From: Dallia pectoralis
Taxonomy: Eukaryota > Chordata > Actinopteri > Esociformes > Umbridae
DNA: 64,000 bases
Reading direction: 5' to 3'
Assembly: GCA_029465975.1 (NCBI GenBank)
Contig: CM055757.1
Coordinates: 1,737,453-1,801,452 of the forward strand
Under the pieces are notes generated by a model. The model was given only the letters and a program-made list of their open reading frames with translations. It searched no databases and had not been told where the DNA came from. The position numbers and the translations under genes are program-made. Shown piece by piece: positions 58,835 to 64,000 of this stretch; positions within the stretch are counted from its first letter, which is position 1, and each line of letters starts with the position of its first letter.

Positions 58835-59076
58835 TTAAAAAACCCTTCGGGGATCTTCGGGGAGCCTACGGGGTGGGTCTGTGTCTGAAGTCTGTGTCTT
58901 GGGTGGGTATGCTGTTTCCTGGGTGCTGGATCTGCTGGTGGTGCTGTGTGCCGGGATCTGGACCTGGTGCTGGCCCTGCAGAGGGGAGGAAGGACAACCT
59001 GAGGAGCGAGCCAACCCCCAGACGAGTCCTGGCCCGAAGGTCATTAATGGAACTCGCCTGTGAGCAGCCCGCTCGG

Positions 59077-59240
59077 TGTGAAGGTCTAATGTGGGTCCCT
59101 CCTCCACGCCTCTTCTGGGTGCTGGGGTGGTGCTGGTGGTGGTGCTGGGCCTGTGAACCGCCACTCGGGGTGAAGGTCTAATGTGGGTCCCTCCTCCACG
59201 CCTCTTCCGGTGCTGGGGTGGTGCGGTTGTGGTGGGGGGG
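59077..59240. repeat. Duplicated block in the LINE 3' region
   Basis: gtgaaggtctaatgtgggtc plus cctcctccacgcctctt occurs at 59077-59115 and 59170-59208, each followed by a GGTGCTGG-rich stretch. Confidence 0.85.
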
Positions 59241-59489
59241 TCATTCCTCCAGGGGCGTTGCGCTGGTGAGGCTGATACGCTGGAGGCTCGAGGACGGATT
59301 GATGTTCTGGAACGGGGGTGGGGGTGGTCCGACGCGGCACGGGGGATTTTTAGAGGTTGATGTCTTACCATCTTGTTACCCCCCATGCCGCTCTCGCCGT
59401 TACTGGGTCCTTTTGAAATTCTGTGATGGCGTGGTCCCTGAGAAGAATGGTGATCCTCCTCCTCAGGGTTGTTGGGTCCACTGTGGTTT

Positions 59490-62400
59490 TGTTAAAAACC
59501 TTTATGTTCCTCGTCTCCCACAGGACCTGCTTGACGACTCCGATGATCCTCCACTGCTGGCGGAGCTCGGTGGTGGTGCATCCGCCGGGAGGACCGTTCA
59601 GGATGTTTTCTGTCATCAAGCGAGGTAGGGTCAGCAACCTGTTGAGGGAACAAACAAGGCCCAGACCCGCCTGGCCACGGAGCACCCGGCCAAAACATGG
59701 TATGTGTCTTCAATCGTGTTGCATCCATGGGGGCAGCTCACTGTCAGTGCAATGTGCCGCCTGTACATGAATTCTCCGGTGGGGAGGCAACCATGAACAG
59801 CCATCTAGGAGATGTCTTTCTGTCTGTTTGTAAGGCAATGGTGATTGACGTTTAACCATACCTGTTGCGGGGCTACAGTTGAGCTGGCTCTCAGAGGGGC
59901 CACTGTGTCCTTGGAGCGGATGTGGCCCATGATGTCTGTGTATTTCCAAGACGCCAGCCCAGCTGCAGACAGACCCGACCCGAAGGCAAAGTCTCTGATG
60001 GCTTTGTAGATTTTTGGGGGATCCCAGCTATAGGGCACAGTGTGGTCGATAGTGCCCATTCCCAGTGTTCTGAGGATGGGTGTGGCGTAGTGTCTCTCGA
60101 AGAAACTGGCTTTTCTGTCCGGTTTATTGAAAGTTTTGACTAAGTTGGAGAGGTGATGTGCCCTAATAATGTTGAGGATGTCTGGGACCCCCTTCCCCCC
60201 ATTCTCCGCCATTTTGTACAGGGTGCTGCGTTGGAGTCGCTCCATTTGGCTCCCCCAGACAAAGGTGAACATCAGGCGCTCAATCTTTTTGCTTGCTGCC
60301 TTGTCCGGGGGAACACCCTGCCTAGGTACAGTAGAATGGGGAGAACAATTGCCTTCAGGATCAGGGTCTTACCCGTCATCGTGAGGGACTGTGCACTCCA
60401 CTCGCAGATTTTCCGTTGGACGCGGCAGATGGTCTCCGCCCAGCTGGTGGATCCCCCCCCCGTCCCGCTGGAAGGTGATCCCCAGCAGTTTGATGGTTTC
60501 TGTTTTCACAGGGAAAGAGGTGGTGAGAGTCTCATGCCAGTGTCCTGATAAAAGAGCTCACTCTTACCGACGAGGGCGCCTGTGTCTGCACAGTAGTCGC
60601 CCACCGCCTTTGTTGCAGTGGTGATGGAGTGTTTATCTGTGCCAACGATGGTGATGTCGTCCATGTACGCCTTCACCCTTAGCCTATCTCCCCCGGCTCC
60701 TGGCAGCTGGTAGCCCGGGATACCTGGGGATGTTCTGATTCTTTCCAAGAAAGGCTCCAGGTAGATGACGTACAGCAGAGGGGCTAAAGGGCATCCTTGT
60801 CTCACGCCAGATCTAATGGGGAATGGGTCTGTGAGGATGTTGTTTACCAGTACTCTGCTGCTGATGTTTTGGTAGCAGAGGTTGGTCCAATTGATGAGGT
60901 GTTGGGGGAAGTTCATCTTCTTCAGCACCCTCTGCAGGAAGCCATGGCTTACCTTGTCAAAAGCCTTTTCCTGGTCCAGGCTTAGCAGGCCCAAGGGGGA
61001 CCCACGCTCCTGGGAGTGTAGGATGACGTCTCTCGCCAGGAGCAGGTTGTCGTTTATAGACCTCTCGGGGATGCTGCATGTCTGGTCTGCAGCTATTACT
61101 GTGGGGAGATGGGACTGAAAGCGTTTGGTTAGGGCCTTAGTCATGATTTTATAGTCAACAGATAGGAGGTTGATTGGACGCCAGTTCCGGAGGTCTTTGA
61201 GGTCCCCCTTCTTCGGGATAAGAGTGATTGTGCTCTGTCGCATGGACTCACCCAACCGTATCTCCCTGTATATGGCTTGGAAGACCTCCGCCACGTCATT
61301 CTTGATGAGATCCCAGAAGGTCTGGTAGAACTCTCCCGGGATCCCGTCCGGTCCAGGTGCTTTTTGTTTATTAATGAAGTGCACGGCCCGGGTGAGCTCC
61401 TCAATGCTCATTTCGGGGTCTTCACTCTCACCTCCCTCGATGACTCTGTTGAGACCCTCTAAAAAGGCGGTTGCGAGGTCTCCGTCGGCAGGCTTGGTGT
61501 CATACAGTCTGCCATAGAAGTCCCCGGCCGCCCTCAGGATGTCTGCGCTGTTTTTCACAGAGTCACCTTGGCTGTTATAGAGGGACAGGATAGGTTTTTG
61601 TCTTGACCTTGCCTTTCGGAAGAAGTAGCGAGTGCATTTCTCATCCTCCTCCAGACCCTGGAGTTTTGACCTGTACTGGCTCTTTTTTTGCTCCTCCCTA
61701 TAGAGTGTAGCTAGGTGTTCTTTGGTTTCGGACAGCTCTCGGGCCAGTTCAAAACCCTCTAGCTGGAGGAGGCTAAGTCGTTGTAGGGCTTTGTTATGGT
61801 GGTTAAAACTGGCCCTCTTTTCCCTAGTCTTCCTTCTCCCTACACCACCGAAGTAGCCTTTGACCCTGTCCTTGACCATTTCCCACCACTCTATAGGGGA
61901 GTACAGTCCTTTCAGTGTTCACCACTCCAGGTAACGTCTAGAGAAGGAGCGTCTGACTGTCTGGTCCTCGAGGACTGATGTATTCATCCTCCAGGACCCT
62001 CTGCCTATCTTCACTAGCCTCCCAGCCTCCCAGTCTAAGGTCACGGTCACCATCCTGTGGTCCGAGAAGTGCGCCGCCTCACTGGTCAAGGAGCGCATTC
62101 TCAGGCCAGGCGAGAGTAAGAACATGTCTATTCTTGAGTATGAAGCCCCGGAGGAACTCACCCATGTTGGTGTTGGGGGAGTAGAGCCGCCTACATCTGT
62201 GAGGGAGAAGTCATCGATGTTGGCTTGAAGCTCTTTAGAGGATCGGTCTCTCCTTGGCTTGCTGCGGTCCTCGTCCCGAAGTGCACAGTTGAAATCCCCC
62301 CCCACCAGGACTGGCGTCGAGACGAGGAAGAGAGACCTGAGCTTCCGGTATAGGGAGACTCTCTCCGGTACGTTGGTCGGGCCGTACACATTGATGACTC

Positions 62401-62719
62401 TCAGGGGCGAACCCTGGATCTCCAGGTCTAAGACCAGGATTCGCCCGCTTTCCAGGACGCGGCTGGCTTTTGGTCGGATGTACGGGTTGGTCATCAATAT
62501 GCCGACCCCGTCCGCTCTGGCAATGTTGGAGCCGGACCAGAAAGAGCTCCCTAGAGTCCATCCCTCCTCCAGGAGGCCATCCATCTCCTTGTACGGGATG
62601 CCACACTCCTGGAGCAGGAAAATGTCTGCTGGTTTAGTTGTGAGGTGCCCTAGGACTGTGCGGCGTCTGTCGGGGTATCGGATGCTTCTGGTATTGAGGG
62701 TTGATATGGTTACTGACAT
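59490..62719 (-). pseudogene. Tx1-like ORF2: endonuclease-reverse transcriptase (broken)
   Basis: The start ATG at 62719 overlaps the ORF1 stop by about 10 bp (ATGTCAGTAA). The endonuclease part (61919-62719) has LNTRSIRYPDRRRT, FLLQECGIPY, NVYGPT, VGGDFNCALRDEDRS, SYSRIDMFLL and HFSDHRMVTV, the APE fold's catalytic blocks. A TGA at 61919-61921 interrupts it; the frame then continues unshifted into the RT (60506-61879) with KAPGPDGIPGEFYQTFW, TLIPKKGDLKDLRNWRPINL, LSLDQEKAFDKVSH and the active site KAYMDDITIVGTD (M where LINEs usually have A). A frameshift near 60506 moves the C-terminal part (MFTFVWGSQMERL, then a CCHC-like cysteine region near 59700) to other frames. Confidence 0.88.
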
Positions 62720-63995
62720 GATGAGTTGTAGTGATATCTGGTGTCGTTGGCCCCCATTTGGTTACAGATGTTGATTAGGGCTTCTGTTGTGTCGTAGGGG
62801 TCGTATGGCGGCTCACCCCCCTGGCTGCTCATGGGTGTTGTTTTGCCCCCCCTACTGCCTGGCTGCGTTGTCGTTTGGCCCTCCAGTGGTGCCGTGGGTA
62901 TTGACTGTAGGGACGATGGTGTTTCGGGGGGTCCTTCAGGTCTAGACTGGGGTTGGCTGGTCACCTGTACGGGGTCGGGCCCTCCGAAGAGCTGGTCAAA
63001 TAATTTTAGGGTCTCTAAATTTGGTGTTGTGGCAGTGTTTTGCGATGGGGTCGGAGGGCTGGGCTATGGTTGGGACGGGCAAGGGACCAGACGGGATGGG
63101 AGTTGGGGAGGGTGGTGGTGTAGGGTTGGGCCTAGCCTTTTGGCGTTGAGGTTTTGGCTCTGGGGTGTTTTTTTGGTTCGGGCGTTTAGAGGGTCTCTTC
63201 CGTTTCTGGTGGGTTACCTGGGACCAGGCTGGGTCATCCTCCTCCAAGAACAGCGACTGGGAGGTGGGGATTTGCTCCGGCTCTTTAACTGGCAGTGTGG
63301 GGCCGGGTGGTGAGGGTGGTGTGGGTGTCTGGGTCTGAGTAGTCTGTGTAGGTATATCTTCTATATCCGTAGAGTCTGGGTCTATGTCGTCGCTGTTTGT
63401 TGGTGGGGGGGGTGAGGATGGAGGAGGAGGGGGAGTGGGTGGTTGAGGGGGAGGTTGTGGGTTGTCGTTTGTTGGGCCGTCTGCCCTTGCCCTGCCCGCA
63501 TAGGACCTGGGACATGAAAAAATGTCCTACGACCCCGCACAGGTTACATGGTCTGGTGGTTGTACAGTCAGAGGTTAGGTGGTCTCCTTGGCAAATTTTG
63601 CAGGCTGTGCAGGCTGCGGCCAGGTGTCCAAGGTTGCCACAGTTTCTGCACAGCTTGGGCATGCCGTAGTTGTGGACGGAGCCTCTGTTGTTTCCCAGCG
63701 TGATGGTGCTGGGCAGGTGGCGGACCCCGCCCACTCCGGTTGGGTCCGGTTTCAGCTGGACCAGCCACTTCAATCCCCCTGTCCAGACCTGGTCTTCGTC
63801 TAGGACCCTCCTACCTTCGGATTTTATTGTGGCGTACCTGTTTAGCCATGTTTCGATGTCATATTCTTGAATGCATTCATTATGAAAGTTGACGGTTACT
63901 ACTTTAGATTCTGTGTCTGATAGTGGGAATGCTTTGAATTTGTTGTACGGGGGTGAGGTTCTACTGCTGTTGAAGATTTTCCAAAATTTCTCCAA
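62710..63995 (-). pseudogene. Tx1-like ORF1 nucleic-acid-binding protein (broken, partial)
   Basis: The visible part starts mid-protein at the window edge (VVTVNFHNECIQEYDIETWL), then has three zinc knuckles: CRNCGNLGHLAAAC, CKICQGDHLTSDC and CNLCGVVGHFFMSQVLCGQG, the last irregular. A Pro/Ser/Thr-rich basic region follows. The first frame stops at 63285; the continuation is in a second frame (62996-63247: SQVTHQKRKRPSKRP) and a third (62710-62964: SQPQSRPEGPPETPSS) that ends by overlapping the ORF2 start. So at least two frameshifts are present. ORF1 proteins of this group coat the element RNA. Confidence 0.82.
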
Positions 63996-64000
63996 CAGCT

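Larger units (their letters stand above)
58835..64000 (-). mobile_element. Tx1-like L1-clade LINE, runs off the right edge
   Basis: Minus-strand, two-ORF non-LTR retrotransposon: ORF1 with CCHC knuckles (63285-63995 and beyond), ORF2 with APE-type endonuclease then RT and a C-terminal region, and a GC-rich 3' region (58835-59390). ORF2 resembles the Xenopus Tx1 group of the L1 clade. The 5' end lies beyond 64000. Several frameshifts and one stop make it inactive. Confidence 0.87.

Noticed and set aside
58835..59386. 183-codon minus-strand frame rich in Pro, Arg and Thr
   Set aside because: Lies in the GC-rich 3' region of the Tx1-like LINE, contains an internal duplication and no domain.

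Overview
The window is eukaryotic nuclear DNA, almost certainly from a ray-finned (teleost) fish. The evidence is spliced genes, a DIRS-type retroelement, a Ty3-like element, a Tx1/L1-clade LINE, hAT and Tc1/IS630-type DNA transposons, SINE-like tails ending in TTGATTGATTGA, and a very high load of micro- and minisatellites. A 500-bp run of N (39099-39598) marks an assembly gap. Most apparent open frames are products of tandem repeats whose unit length is a multiple of three, or of arrays with no stop in any frame, and are not listed as genes.

Layout. 1-14.7 kb: sparse host sequence with many tandem arrays (15-bp, 39-bp, 21-bp and ~60-bp minisatellites, CA and ATACAC tracts), one intact proline-rich 307-codon frame on the minus strand (8075-8998) and a possible first coding exon (1732-1789). 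14.7-23.0 kb: a Tc1/IS630-like DDE transposon whose transposase is split by a 55-bp minisatellite grown from its own coding sequence, and whose right inverted repeat is interrupted by a 5.3-kb insertion that carries a structurally complete but coding-dead DIRS element. 23.3-27.9 kb: a Ty3-like LTR retrotransposon with 206-bp LTRs, a 5-bp target duplication and only two in-frame stops. 28.4-34.5 kb: a LINE fragment, a SINE-like copy, a G-rich 27-bp minisatellite, a hAT remnant and unassigned DNA. 34.6-37.5 kb: a non-autonomous element with 365-bp LTRs that look identical, whose coding-like interior is three different minisatellites. 37.5-38.0 kb: an L1 fragment.

39.9-47.6 kb holds the most interesting locus: a TATA-driven three-exon gene encoding a signal peptide and an AID/APOBEC-type cytidine deaminase core (HSE ... 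PCxxC). It matches the secreted fish deaminases known as SNADs. Its second intron is almost entirely a 5.8-kb minisatellite of roughly 105 units, nearly all carrying a perfect AP-1 motif (ATGAGTCAT). A decayed second copy of this gene's proximal promoter lies at 34541-34634, cut off by the non-autonomous LTR element.

47.6-58.8 kb: short dispersed repeats, a DIRS fragment, a 23-bp minisatellite, a hAT transposon with perfect 16-bp TIRs and 8-bp target duplication (53418-54619), and a hAT-type MITE with a perfect 8-bp duplication (57501-58511). 58.8-64.0 kb: a Tx1-like L1-clade LINE on the minus strand, with CCHC-knuckle ORF1 and endonuclease-RT ORF2, broken by frameshifts and a stop, and running off the right edge.

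The only convincing host genes are the secreted deaminase and, with unknown function, the proline-rich frame. The rest is transposons and tandem repeats. Family assignments rest on motif recognition by eye; no database search was run.
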